Shown: positions 8,460 to 17,552 of the stretch, in pieces
Layout of the letters: each line of letters starts with the position of its first letter
Position numbering within the stretch: the first letter of the stretch is position 1
Assembly (NCBI RefSeq): GCF_900105045.1
Contig: NZ_LT629739.1
Span: 1,984,001 to 2,048,000 of the forward strand
DNA length: 64,000 bases
Reading direction: 5' to 3'
Source of the DNA: Brevibacterium picturae
Lineage (GTDB): Bacteria > Actinomycetota > Actinomycetes > Actinomycetales > Brevibacteriaceae
Made by a program: the position numbers and the translations under genes
Notes under the pieces: generated by a model
What the model was told of the DNA's origin: nothing
The model's database searches: none
Seen by the model: only the letters and a program-made list of their open reading frames with translations

Positions 8460-8840
8460 TCAGGCCATCACAGCCGGCGCACGATGCGCGTCAGCGTCGG
8501 TCGTGTAGGCACTACCGGCAGGTTCGCGTCGGGCAGCGACTGCCTCGCGGATGCGGACGCGGATCAGCAGGACGAGGCTGATCGGGCCGATCAACAGCAT
8601 CTTCAACGCGCACCAGATCGCCCACAGCACGGCCACGTGAAGCCAGCCGGGACCGCCGTCCTCAATGAACTGGACGCAGATGCTCGCGATCAGCAGGTAC
8701 GGCACGGCGAGTAGCATCGCGGGAACGCCCCACTTCAACCCCCGGCGAGTGCGGATCGCGTCGAGCAGGATGTTGGTTGGCATGTAACGCCGCAAGAAGC
8801 ACCGGGTGTGGATGCTCGCGGTCCAGATCAGGCGGATCAT
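8460..8840 (-). CDS. Small conserved membrane protein of actinobacterial mobile elements
   Basis: About 126 residues with two strong membrane spans (AMLLAVPYLLIASICVQF and VAVLWAIWCALKMLLIGPIS) after a basic N terminus, RRYMPTNILLDAIRTRRGLKWGVP. Close relatives sit in many actinobacterial integrative elements and are often mislabelled as sulfate permease; nothing here supports transport of sulfate. The ATG at 8840 has GGAGAGGAA about 10 bases upstream, while the longer frame from 8858 does not. Function unknown. An entry-exclusion or transfer accessory role is possible but not shown. Confidence 0.6.
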   Translation of the reverse strand: MIRLIWTASIHTRCFLRRYMPTNILLDAIRTRRGLKWGVPAMLLAVPYLLIASICVQFIEDGGPGWLHVAVLWAIWCALKMLLIGPISLVLLIRVRIREAVAARREPAGSAYTTDADAHRAPAVMA

Positions 8841-9011
8841 GGTCTCGTTCCTCTCCATCGCACAGCTATGTCCGAGCGAGGCGGTGCGTTGAAGAGTGAC
8901 CCAGGGGCCTACCGCGAGCGGCGCGTTACAGAGGAGAAATCCGCCTCACCTACGAGGTTACGCCCGATCTCTGAGGGATGGAAGAAGGGAAGGGGGACGG
9001 GGGCGGAGGGT

Positions 9012-9077
9012 GTTCTCGCCGTGCTCGCCAGCATCATCGCGGCCTCCGCCGATTGGGCAGAGGCACCAGGCGAGAAC
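9012..9077. repeat. 9-bp inverted repeat upstream of the GHKL gene
   Basis: GTTCTCGCC at 9012-9020 and GGCGAGAAC at 9069-9077 form a perfect dyad 48 bp apart, within the 274-bp stretch between the membrane-protein start and the ATG at 9115. That stretch shows no other convincing coding signal. The repeat may be a regulatory site or loop for the GHKL gene. Confidence 0.35.
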
Positions 9078-9114
9078 GTGGGGCTGTGTCGGTGTCCTTC
9101 AGTAGTCTTGTCTC

Positions 9115-11127
9115 ATGGAAGACCTCGTGCTCACCGCCAGCGACGATCACGTCGCACGTCTCGCGCACGAGGGCGACCCCGTACGTGCCGTCATTGAACT
9201 GATATGGAACGCGGTCGACGCCGAGGCCACGACTGTCACAGTCGACATGGAACGCAGTTCGATGGAGGCCATCGACCAGGTGCGTGTCGAAGACGACGGT
9301 CACGGCATCAGTTCCGACGAAGTTGCCGCGACGTTTGGTCGCATCGGGGGCTCCTGGAAGTCTCTCAGCGAGAAGTCCAAGAACGGCAAGAGGCAACTGC
9401 ACGGGAAGCTCGGCGAAGGGCGCCTGCGCGCGTTCGCGCTCGGGTCCCGCGTGAGCTGGGTCAGCATCAGCGACAACACCGCCGGCCAGCGGGAGCAGAT
9501 CACGATCACCGGTAGCCGGAGCAGTCGTGACCGGTTTCGGTGGGATACTGCTCCGTTCACCGCCGCTGCGACCGGTACCATTGTGACTGCTCGCAACGAT
9601 GAGCAACGGTCGCTGGGTGCGCTTGACGCCGATGACGTAATTGCGACGCTGCGATCGCACTTCGCACCGCTCCTCCTCAACGATCCGTCGCTAACGATCG
9701 TCTACGACGGCTCTGCATTGGACCCATCACAAGAGGTAGTCGACGACGCGACATTGCCGCTCGACTTTGGTGAGAACGGTGCGCACCGGGCCACCATGCG
9801 GATCATCGAATGGCGCACCGGCAAGCACCGCGCTGTCTACTTCGGTCCCGATGCCGATCACTTCCCGTTCGAGACCTCAGGCTCCGCCTTCGAAAGCCAG
9901 TTCGCCTACTCCGCCTACGTGACATGGGACATGCTCGGCATTGAGGAGCTTTCCGCACTTGGCCTTGGTGACATGGCGCCAGATGAAGTCGGTGAACTAT
10001 GGACCGCGGCTCGGGAGGCGATTCGCGACCACTTCAACGCGCGTCGGCGTGAACGACGACGCGAACAGGTCGAGCACTGGAAGGAAACCGGGGTATACCC
10101 CTATAGGAGCGAGCCCGCGAACGATATGGAGCGCGCGGAACGAGCCGTGTTCGACGTCGTGTCCGGCTCTCTTGTGCCTCACATCTCCAAGACCAAGAAC
10201 CAAGCGCAGCTGACGCTCGAACTGCTCCGCGACGCGATACGCCACGATCCGGAGAAGTTGACGACGATCCTGCATGAGGTTGTCGCCCTCAATGAAGCTG
10301 ATCGTGACACACTCACCAAGCTGTTGAGCGAGACCACGCTGTCCGCGATCATTCGATCGGCCAACGTGGTCGCGAGCCGCCACAAGTTTCTTGTTGCGCT
10401 GGAGCATCTGCTCTTTGATCCGGACGATTCCGGAAAGGTGGGTGAACGAGACCATCTTCACAAGGTGCTCGAACACGAACTATGGGTCTTCGGTGAGTCC
10501 TATCACCTCATGAGTACCGAGCGGAGCCTGACCGAGCTGCTGCGAAATCATCTCAAGCTCGACGGCCTTCCGACGAAGGACGTTGCCACGGTTCGTCGGT
10601 GGGATGGCAAGACCGGGCGCACCGACCTACACCTCGCAGCCAGGAATAAGGAGCACGACCGGATCAGGCACCTCGTGGTCGAGTTGAAAGCTCCGGACAT
10701 CACCGCATCGCGTAGGGAACTCGATCAAGTCGAGGACTACGCCAACGCGATCCTGTCGACCGCTGCCTTCACCGGCGACCGAACGAGCTGGGACATCATC
10801 CTGGTCGTGACCGACTATGACGACCTCGTACGTCGCCGAATCACCGGGGAAGATCCGGATATCGGCCTGTTCTTCGATCCGCAGAAGGAGCAAGGGCGAC
10901 CGCTCGTGCGCGCCTACGTCCGACGCTGGCGCGAAGTCATCGACGAAAACAAGCGACGGCTGGAGTTCATGACACATGCGCTTGAGCACGACCCCTCGAT
11001 TACCGAAGGACTCCAGTACGTTCGTGACGAGTACAGCGACTTGCTACCTGAAGAATTGCGAGTATCTGGCCAAGAAGAGGACGAGCCCTCATCGGTCGTT
11101 ACACCAGCCGGTGCGCATCTTGGGTGA
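9115..11127 (+). CDS. GHKL ATPase fused to PD-(D/E)XK nuclease, candidate defence protein
   Basis: A 670-residue protein. The N-terminal third is a Bergerat-fold ATPase: N-box ELIWNAVDA (E28, N32, D35), DDGHG (60-64), glycine lid HGKLGEG (96-102) and GT (154-155), as in Hsp90, MutL and MORC. The middle (about 300-440) is helical with a basic stretch, RRRERRREQ. The C-terminal part has ELWVFGESYHL (455-465), then TDLH (D504), VELKAP (E523, K525) and DQVEDY (Q538), a PD-(D/E)XK core like that of Shedu-type nucleases. An ATP-driven clamp with DNA cleavage is inferred. It starts without a Shine-Dalgarno site (TAGTCT sits about 10 bases before the ATG), so the mRNA is probably leaderless. Its last 29 bp overlap the convergent relaxase gene. 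I do not recognise it as a named system. Confidence 0.8.
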   Translation: MEDLVLTASDDHVARLAHEGDPVRAVIELIWNAVDAEATTVTVDMERSSMEAIDQVRVEDDGHGISSDEVAATFGRIGGSWKSLSEKSKNGKRQLHGKLGEGRLRAFALGSRVSWVSISDNTAGQREQITITGSRSSRDRFRWDTAPFTAAATGTIVTARNDEQRSLGALDADDVIATLRSHFAPLLLNDPSLTIVYDGSALDPSQEVVDDATLPLDFGENGAHRATMRIIEWRTGKHRAVYFGPDADHFPFETSGSAFESQFAYSAYVTWDMLGIEELSALGLGDMAPDEVGELWTAAREAIRDHFNARRRERRREQVEHWKETGVYPYRSEPANDMERAERAVFDVVSGSLVPHISKTKNQAQLTLELLRDAIRHDPEKLTTILHEVVALNEADRDTLTKLLSETTLSAIIRSANVVASRHKFLVALEHLLFDPDDSGKVGERDHLHKVLEHELWVFGESYHLMSTERSLTELLRNHLKLDGLPTKDVATVRRWDGKTGRTDLHLAARNKEHDRIRHLVVELKAPDITASRRELDQVEDYANAILSTAAFTGDRTSWDIILVVTDYDDLVRRRITGEDPDIGLFFDPQKEQGRPLVRAYVRRWREVIDENKRRLEFMTHALEHDPSITEGLQYVRDEYSDLLPEELRVSGQEEDEPSSVVTPAGAHLG

Positions 11128-14100
11128 CTGAGCGCTGAGGGGGGATATCTTCCTCACGAGTAGGAGCTTGCGTCAACTGAATGGCGCGATCAAGCGCGGC
11201 CTTTGCGCGAGCCGCGTCAATCTTCTGCGCCGTCGTCTCCGGTGCCGACCCGACGGGTGAGTCGTCGGTGATGCTGTACCGGTCCCGATACGCGGCGACA
11301 GTGCGTGCGGCACGCTTCCAGGCCGCGGCTTTCCTCGGGTCGCGAGGAGGCACGCCGAGCAGCTTTGTCCACGGCGCCTTCGAGTCCAGTGCGGTGTCGA
11401 GCACGGCATCGGCGCGTGTTCCGATCAACTCTCGCCGCTCATCCAATGCCTCGCGCATGTCGTCCGCCATCGGGCCGCTGGCGCGCGGGATGAGGCCGGC
11501 GATGAGTCGCGGTGCCTTCCGGGTGCGGCCCGAGCCGGCGGGCCGTGCTGTGGCGCGGGCGACGCGGTAGTGCAGGACGGAGGCGATGTCGTCTGCGTCA
11601 TCGAACCCGCGTGCCGCGACCAGACGCGGGAGCAGACGGTCCATATCGTGGTGGTTGGCCTCGGCCCGGCGCAGTTCGGCGGTGAGCGCTCCGAACGCCT
11701 CCGAATCCACAGCGGCATCGGCCTGACTCTCGGTGAGACCCGAGGCACGGATCAAAGTCGCCCAGCGATCGCGTTGGGCTGTGGCAGCGATGGTCTCGTA
11801 CTCGGCCGCGAGTTGGGCGAGCGAGCCCCACTGCTCGTGTTCAGCGGTGATGGTCTCGTGGGCAGACAGCTCTGCGCCAACGTGCTGGAGGACGCCGTAG
11901 AGCACGCTGCGCGCGGTGGCGTCGGGGTTGTCACCTGGATGCGGCTCTGTGTGGGCATCGTCCGCGCGGTCCAGGACCACATACGCCTGGTTGGAGTGCT
12001 TGCCGCGGGTCATGGCGACATAAAAGTTCTCCCGCGTGGTCGTCGGCCTCACCAGCACATGCGCGGTATCGACCGTGACACCCTGAGCCCGATGTGCAGT
12101 GACCGCGTACCCGAGATCGACATGCTCGGCCACGTACGACGCCGGCAGCACGATCGACCCGCCGAACTTGCGCCCGGTGGGACGGATCGTGACCGAGCCA
12201 TCGTCGCGCACGTCTTTGATAGTCCAGGTGTCGCCGTTGCGAACCCAGTCCTTGCCGTTGCGAAGGCGCCGGTCGTTGCGACGGGTGATGACCGTGTCCC
12301 CGACCCCGGCGGTGGTGCCGTCGTTCAGCTCGACCTCGCGGCCGGGTGCGAGGGTGCCGTCGAGGATCAGGTCCGCGCGGGCACGGGTGTTGAGCGTGTT
12401 CACGTCGCGGGTCTCGGCGATCAGCACTGACACCGATCCGGAGTTGCGGTCGGCACGCCATGCGGCGTAAGCGGCATCGGTCATCGCCTCGGCGTCGCCT
12501 TCGTGGATGCGGCCATGGTCGAGGTAGGTGTCGATCACCTCAGTACGTCCATGCCGTAGCGCAAGGGATGCGGTCTTCTCCCAGGCGTTCGCGAAGCGGT
12601 GGACATCGACCAACTCGGGCGCATCGTCGCGGTCTCCCACGAGCAGTCCGAATGCGCCACCGGCGTCCATGGACTGGAGTTGGGCGAAGTCACCAACCAG
12701 CAGCACCTTCGCGCCCGCCTGCTCCGCAAGGTGCGTGATCCGGGCCAGGGACAGGGTGCCTGCCAGGGATGCTTCGTCGATGATGACGAGCTGCCCGGCC
12801 TCGAACGTCGTCCCGTGCACGAGGTGGCTGGTCCACCACTTCGCCGTGTTCTCCGTCGCGACGCCAAGGTCATCAGCGAGGACCTGCGCTGCTACTGCGG
12901 AGGGGGCCAGACCGACCACGGACCCGGAACCGTATTCGGCCTCCCACACCCTCCGCAACGCCGACATAGCCGTGGTCTTGCCCGCACCTGCCGGGCCGAC
13001 GAGCACGTCGAGCACCCGCCCGGAGACGGCGATCTTCATCAGGGCGCCGGCCTGGTCCTCGCCGAGCATCCGTCCCTCGGCATCGGCGCGGGAGGTGATC
13101 GTTTCCACCGTGCCGACCGGGACCGTTGGGGCGGTGAAAGTACGGGATCGGTCGAGCAGCCGGTCCTCGGCCGCGAGCAACAGCTCGGAGGAGAACACGG
13201 TGGAGTGCTTGGGCCGGAACACACTGGTGCCGTCCACGCGCCGGAAGGCGGCTGGGCTGGAAGTGAGGTCGGGTGGAGTGAGTCGCAGCGACGCGTTCTC
13301 GGCGGCGTCGGCGACCATGCCGACGATTGCCTCCCGGTCCTGCATGGAGGCGAAGCGCCAGCCCATCGTCTGCCGGGACGCCTCGGCCATCAGGTTCCAA
13401 CGGCGCCAGGTCGAGCGCTTCTCACCGACGACCTCGACCACTGCGGCCCCGAGTTCGGCGATGGTCTCCAGCGGCACGTCGTCGGCTCGCAGCAGCAGGG
13501 GCGTCTCGTTGTCGGTCACAGTGCGTGCCCACGTGGTGGCGTCCTGGCCGAGGATGCCGGTGGCGCGGGTGCGCCACTGCTCGGTCAGATCGGCGAGTGA
13601 ATGGGCTTCCTTGGCCGGTCGGGTGCTGAGGGTGGCTTGGGCGCGCAGCTTCATGATCGTCACCGGTGACGGCCGACGCCCGCGCCTGTCGACGTATTCG
13701 GCGATGAGGCGGTCGGTCTCGGTGTCGATGTGCCGGGCGCGGGTGGAGAACGCCTGAACCAGCTCTTCCGGCACACCGGTTATTGCCCACGCCGGGTTGC
13801 GGTCCCGGCCCATGTCACGGGCCTCCCATTCGACGCCGAAGGCGCGGGTCATGTGATCGGCGAACACCGCCTCGTGCAACTCCGAAAGCGCGACAACGGC
13901 GGCGTGCATCGGCCGCCCATCCAAGCTCCGCCACTTCCCATCCAAGACGGTCTGGACCTTGTTGGAGATAACGACGTGGGTATGCAGGTGAGGATCGCCG
14001 GCACGGGAATCGAAGTGATCGAACGCCGTCGCCACCAGCCCGGTGACGTCGACCTGCGCAACAGCTCCGTCGCCGGCGGTTGCGCCGGTGCGGGTGGCTG

Positions 14101-14656
14101 CAACCTCGCGCTCCATGAACCCAACCACCTCCGCAACTGCGCGATGATGCGCCTCACCGATCAACGCCTGCGTCCCAGCATCAGCAACCGCCCACAGTGC
14201 CGAGGCGGACTTCGGAACCGAGAACGTGAAGTCGAACCCCGCAACCGCCCGCCGCGTCCCACGCGCACTCTCCTCAGCCTCGATCTGCGCGACCGCCTCA
14301 CCTTTCGCACCAGGACTCATCGCCGGGTCGAGACCAGCCACGCGGGCTTCGATCCGCTCCGAAACAGACTTGTAGGCAGGGAACGCCAGACCGAGCGGGT
14401 CGCCGGTGAGCGGGTCCCGGCCCATGCCCATCAAGAGCTGAAGCTGGGCCTCCGACACCCGATCACCCACGGCAAGTCGGCCCGTGCCGAGGGAGGCCAC
14501 CCCCGACCCAAGCCACTGGCCTGGCGGCGTGCCCGCCTCGGCGTAGTACCTCGTCAGCGGTGTCGAGAGTGAACGGTCACCATCGGCCGCAGCGACCGTG
14601 CGCAACAGGTACTTGTAGCCGTCGCCAGCCGACATAACCCGCATCGAGACCGTCAT
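11099..14656 (-). CDS. traA: MobF-family relaxase-helicase (TraA/TrwC type)
   Basis: About 1185 residues. The N-terminal relaxase domain has the paired Tyr (TRYYAE) and the three-His metal motif in GDPHLHTHVV (about residues 222-228), preceded by FDFTFSVPKSAS. The second half is a RecD-like superfamily 1 helicase: Walker A GPAGAGKTT (about 554), IIDEAS (about 624), then GYAVTAHRAQG and YVAMTRGK near residue 860-900. It would nick oriT, stay bound to the 5' end and unwind the strand during conjugation. The ATG at 14656 (MTVSMRVMSAGDGYKYL) matches the usual TraA N terminus; a longer frame begins at 14710. No TraG or secretion genes are nearby. A decayed copy of its 5' end lies at 20341-20464. 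Confidence 0.92.
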   Translation of the reverse strand: MTVSMRVMSAGDGYKYLLRTVAAADGDRSLSTPLTRYYAEAGTPPGQWLGSGVASLGTGRLAVGDRVSEAQLQLLMGMGRDPLTGDPLGLAFPAYKSVSERIEARVAGLDPAMSPGAKGEAVAQIEAEESARGTRRAVAGFDFTFSVPKSASALWAVADAGTQALIGEAHHRAVAEVVGFMEREVAATRTGATAGDGAVAQVDVTGLVATAFDHFDSRAGDPHLHTHVVISNKVQTVLDGKWRSLDGRPMHAAVVALSELHEAVFADHMTRAFGVEWEARDMGRDRNPAWAITGVPEELVQAFSTRARHIDTETDRLIAEYVDRRGRRPSPVTIMKLRAQATLSTRPAKEAHSLADLTEQWRTRATGILGQDATTWARTVTDNETPLLLRADDVPLETIAELGAAVVEVVGEKRSTWRRWNLMAEASRQTMGWRFASMQDREAIVGMVADAAENASLRLTPPDLTSSPAAFRRVDGTSVFRPKHSTVFSSELLLAAEDRLLDRSRTFTAPTVPVGTVETITSRADAEGRMLGEDQAGALMKIAVSGRVLDVLVGPAGAGKTTAMSALRRVWEAEYGSGSVVGLAPSAVAAQVLADDLGVATENTAKWWTSHLVHGTTFEAGQLVIIDEASLAGTLSLARITHLAEQAGAKVLLVGDFAQLQSMDAGGAFGLLVGDRDDAPELVDVHRFANAWEKTASLALRHGRTEVIDTYLDHGRIHEGDAEAMTDAAYAAWRADRNSGSVSVLIAETRDVNTLNTRARADLILDGTLAPGREVELNDGTTAGVGDTVITRRNDRRLRNGKDWVRNGDTWTIKDVRDDGSVTIRPTGRKFGGSIVLPASYVAEHVDLGYAVTAHRAQGVTVDTAHVLVRPTTTRENFYVAMTRGKHSNQAYVVLDRADDAHTEPHPGDNPDATARSVLYGVLQHVGAELSAHETITAEHEQWGSLAQLAAEYETIAATAQRDRWATLIRASGLTESQADAAVDSEAFGALTAELRRAEANHHDMDRLLPRLVAARGFDDADDIASVLHYRVARATARPAGSGRTRKAPRLIAGLIPRASGPMADDMREALDERRELIGTRADAVLDTALDSKAPWTKLLGVPPRDPRKAAAWKRAARTVAAYRDRYSITDDSPVGSAPETTAQKIDAARAKAALDRAIQLTQAPTREEDIPPQRSVTQDAHRLV
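14535..14655 (-). repeat. Intact copy of traA 5'-end direct repeat
   Basis: This 121-bp stretch, the first codons of the relaxase gene, recurs in the same orientation at 20343-20464 with roughly ten differences including a one-base indel. The two copies bracket 5.7 kb of cargo (exporters, AraC, TetR). Confidence 0.8.
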
Positions 14657-14737
14657 GCCGGTCAGGTGCGCACGGGTGGCGTTCGGGGTGGTCAACCCGA
14701 ATGAGTCCATGCACCGTTCTCTAAAACCGCTCGGGGG

Positions 14738-16231
14738 TCAGTCATCTTGGATAGACGACGGTGTTCCTGGTCCGTGGTGTCGAAGCAGACGGCGGGTGAG
14801 TAGGGCGCCGGCGAAGACGGTGGCCGTGATGACGATCATGACGACGAGGTAGCCGGTGTCGAACGCAGCGTGCGCGGCCTCATGCAATTCGGGTGTGCCC
14901 TCGGGAAGTGCGAGGGCAGTGGTGAGGCTGTCTCTGGCGGCGTCGGGCGCACTCGGCGGGAGGCGGATCGTTGCGCTGTAAACCAGACCGATTAGGGTGC
15001 CGATGACGGCGACAGCGGTAAGGTTGCCGAACTCCCAGGAGACTTCTTCAACCGAGGCGGCCATGCCGGCTTGTCGGGAGCGTGCGTTGCCAACGATGGC
15101 GGTGGAGGCGACCGCAATGACCGCGCCGAGCCCCAACCCACTGATGACCAGCCCGATCACGAGCGCGAGCAGAGAGGCCGCGAATGTCATCACGCTGAGG
15201 GTCAGCCCGAGTCCGGCGAGGGCGAGACCGCCGGAAATCAGGAGGCGTAGCCCGGAGCGGTGCAGGATCACGCCACCCAGCAAAGCGGTGGGAACAGAGC
15301 CGAGCATGATAGCGCTGACCACGAGCCCGGACTCGATGGGGCTGAACTGGACCACCAGTTGGAGGCGTTGGACGGTGACAAGCTGAACACCGCCGATGGC
15401 GAACATGGTGACAGCCGCCGCGATCACCCCGGCCGTGAAGGCCTTGTTGGTGAAGATGGTGAAGTCCAGGAGCGGATGGGGCAGGCGACGTTGACGACGC
15501 GCGAAGAGTGTGAGCGCGACGGCTGAGACCATCACCGCGACAGCGATGAGCGACCATGCAGGACCGGGGTCGGCGAACTCCTTGATCGCCACGACCATGG
15601 CGATGAGCCCGATCATCGCCTGGATCGATGAGGTCAGGTCCCAGCGCTTGGCCGGATCGGGATCGTTGCTGGGCCGGATGAGCGCGGTGGCCGTCAGCGC
15701 GGCGACAACGATGGGGACGTTGATCAGGAACACCGCGCCCCACCAGAACGCCTGCAACAGAACACCGCCGACGATAGGGCCAAGGGCTGCGCCAACGATC
15801 GACACGGTGCCCCACACAGCGATGGCGATGTTGCGTTCTCGTTCGACGTGGAAGGTCACGCGGATCAGTGCCAAGGTCGCCGGCATCATGGTTGCTGCGC
15901 CGACCGCCAGGAGGGCCCGCGCAGCGATCAGCACTCCGGCCGTGGGTGCGAAAGTCGCCACCAGGGAGGCGGCGCCGAAGATGACCAGACCGGTGTGGAA
16001 CATCCGCACGTGGCCGACCCGGTCACCGAGCGTGCCAGCCCCAAGCAGAAGCCCGGCCATGACGACTGGATAGGCGTTGACGATCCACAGGCTCGCCGAC
16101 CCGTCGGCGCCGAGTTCACGGGTCAGGGTGGGCAGCGCGGTGTAGAGGACGGAGTTGTCCAAGGCGATCAGCAACAGGGCGCTGCTGACGGCAGCAAGCA
16201 GAGACCATCGTCTCCTACGCGACATGACCAC
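14738..16231 (-). CDS. DHA2-family MFS drug exporter
   Basis: About 497 residues and 14 predicted membrane spans, the arrangement of EmrB/QacA-type proton-drug antiporters. The first span region ALLLIALDNSVLYTALPTLTREL and the LLLGAGTLGDRVGHVR loop after helix 2 are typical. The likely start is GTG at 16231, with GGAG eight bases upstream; the longer frame to 16339 is not needed. It lies 118 bp after the CynX-like MFS gene on the same strand and may be co-transcribed with araC and that gene. Its 3' end stops 27 bp before the relaxase frame, the edge of the cargo block. Confidence 0.85.
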   Translation of the reverse strand: MVMSRRRRWSLLAAVSSALLLIALDNSVLYTALPTLTRELGADGSASLWIVNAYPVVMAGLLLGAGTLGDRVGHVRMFHTGLVIFGAASLVATFAPTAGVLIAARALLAVGAATMMPATLALIRVTFHVERERNIAIAVWGTVSIVGAALGPIVGGVLLQAFWWGAVFLINVPIVVAALTATALIRPSNDPDPAKRWDLTSSIQAMIGLIAMVVAIKEFADPGPAWSLIAVAVMVSAVALTLFARRQRRLPHPLLDFTIFTNKAFTAGVIAAAVTMFAIGGVQLVTVQRLQLVVQFSPIESGLVVSAIMLGSVPTALLGGVILHRSGLRLLISGGLALAGLGLTLSVMTFAASLLALVIGLVISGLGLGAVIAVASTAIVGNARSRQAGMAASVEEVSWEFGNLTAVAVIGTLIGLVYSATIRLPPSAPDAARDSLTTALALPEGTPELHEAAHAAFDTGYLVVMIVITATVFAGALLTRRLLRHHGPGTPSSIQDD

Positions 16232-16349
16232 GGTTGTCGCTCCTTTCGCTCCAGATGCGAGCGTCCCGTCGTCCCGGCTGTTCTGGGCCGGCACGCCGGG
16301 GGCGGTCGACCGTCCCCGCGGCCCCCGGGCCGACGGCACACCAGATCAC

Positions 16350-17552
16350 CTAAATCGAGACGTCGCGGCCCGCGTCGAAGCCGGCGACGATGTAGACGGC
16401 AGTGAGAAGCGCCAGGACCACCATGCCCGCGGACCATTCGTGGGTGAGGTCGTGCAGCAGACCGACTGCGACCGGCCCGATGGCGCAGAGAAGGAACCCT
16501 GCCGTTTGGGCCATTGCAGTGAGCCGTGCGGCCGCCGCGGTGCCCGACGAACGCAGCAATGGCAACGCGTACCCGAGTGTGGTCCCGCCACCGAGGCCCA
16601 CCCCGAGCAGGACTGCCCAGGTCAGTGCCGCCGCCGGGACCACGAGGAACCCAACGATCCCGACCGCGAGCAGGAGACCCGTAAAGACCGTGAGCCAGGT
16701 CTGTCGCCGGGTCCGGTTGGCCGCGATCCCGACAACCAGCGCGGCCGGGATCGCGGCGATGTTGACGACCGCCAGTACCGCGCCGGCCGCGGCGGGGTCA
16801 CGTCCAGTCTCATCGACCAGCATGGTCGGCAACCAGGCGGACACAGCGTAAAATATGAGTGCCGGGATCGCGAACACCAGCGTGACCGCCCACGCCGTGC
16901 GATGCCGCCAGGGGGAAGCGGCGGTCGCAGGGCCGGGCGTGACCCCGCTGGGAGAACGGTGCCGGTGGCCCCCCGACGAGATCCGGGCGCGGAAAACCCA
17001 GACGGCCAGCGCGACCAGGGGCACCACCACCCACAGCGTGATCGTCGACCGCCAGTCCAGCCCGGTCCCTCGCTGCAGGGGAACGGTCAGCCCGGCGCCC
17101 AGCGCGGCGCCGAAGTACAGGCCGAGGCTGTAGAGACCAGTCAGCGAACCCGAACTGCCGGAGTGGTCGCGTTTGATCAGCGGCGGGATCAGGACATTGC
17201 CCGCCGTGATCGCCACACCGAGGACCACCGTCCCGGCCAGGAGCCCGACCTGGTCGGGCACCAGTCGGAGCCCGAACCCGGCGACCATCACCACGAGCGA
17301 GACGAGCACGGCGCTCGTCAGCCCGAACCGCCGCCCGAAGCGGACGACGGCCGCGGGCAGCAGCGCGAAGCACAGGACGGGGATCGAGACCAGCAGGCTC
17401 GCCGCGCCGCTGCCGACCCCTTCGTCACGCTGTACCTGGTCCAGCACGGGGGACACGGCGGTGATCGGCAGCCGGAGGTTGACCGCGACCAAGAACACGC
17501 ATAGCGCGCCGAACCACAAGGCGGGCGCGGCGGTCGGTTGCGCCCGGTTCAT
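16350..17552 (-). CDS. CynX/NimT-like MFS transporter
   Basis: About 400 residues, 12 predicted spans. The N-terminal VNLRLPITAVSPVLDQVQRDEG is the CynX/NimT signature (cyanate or 2-nitroimidazole efflux relatives). The start ATG at 17552 overlaps the stop of the upstream AraC gene by four bases (ATGA), so the two are translationally coupled and the AraC protein most likely controls this exporter. The first about 94 codons of the longer frame read through the AraC gene and are not real. The substrate is unknown; export of a small toxic compound is typical. Confidence 0.85.
   Translation of the reverse strand: MNRAQPTAAPALWFGALCVFLVAVNLRLPITAVSPVLDQVQRDEGVGSGAASLLVSIPVLCFALLPAAVVRFGRRFGLTSAVLVSLVVMVAGFGLRLVPDQVGLLAGTVVLGVAITAGNVLIPPLIKRDHSGSSGSLTGLYSLGLYFGAALGAGLTVPLQRGTGLDWRSTITLWVVVPLVALAVWVFRARISSGGHRHRSPSGVTPGPATAASPWRHRTAWAVTLVFAIPALIFYAVSAWLPTMLVDETGRDPAAAGAVLAVVNIAAIPAALVVGIAANRTRRQTWLTVFTGLLLAVGIVGFLVVPAAALTWAVLLGVGLGGGTTLGYALPLLRSSGTAAAARLTAMAQTAGFLLCAIGPVAVGLLHDLTHEWSAGMVVLALLTAVYIVAGFDAGRDVSI

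Noticed and set aside
12528..13757. Plus-strand frame opposite the relaxase helicase domain
   Set aside because: The relaxase motifs on the other strand are intact, so this is a shadow.
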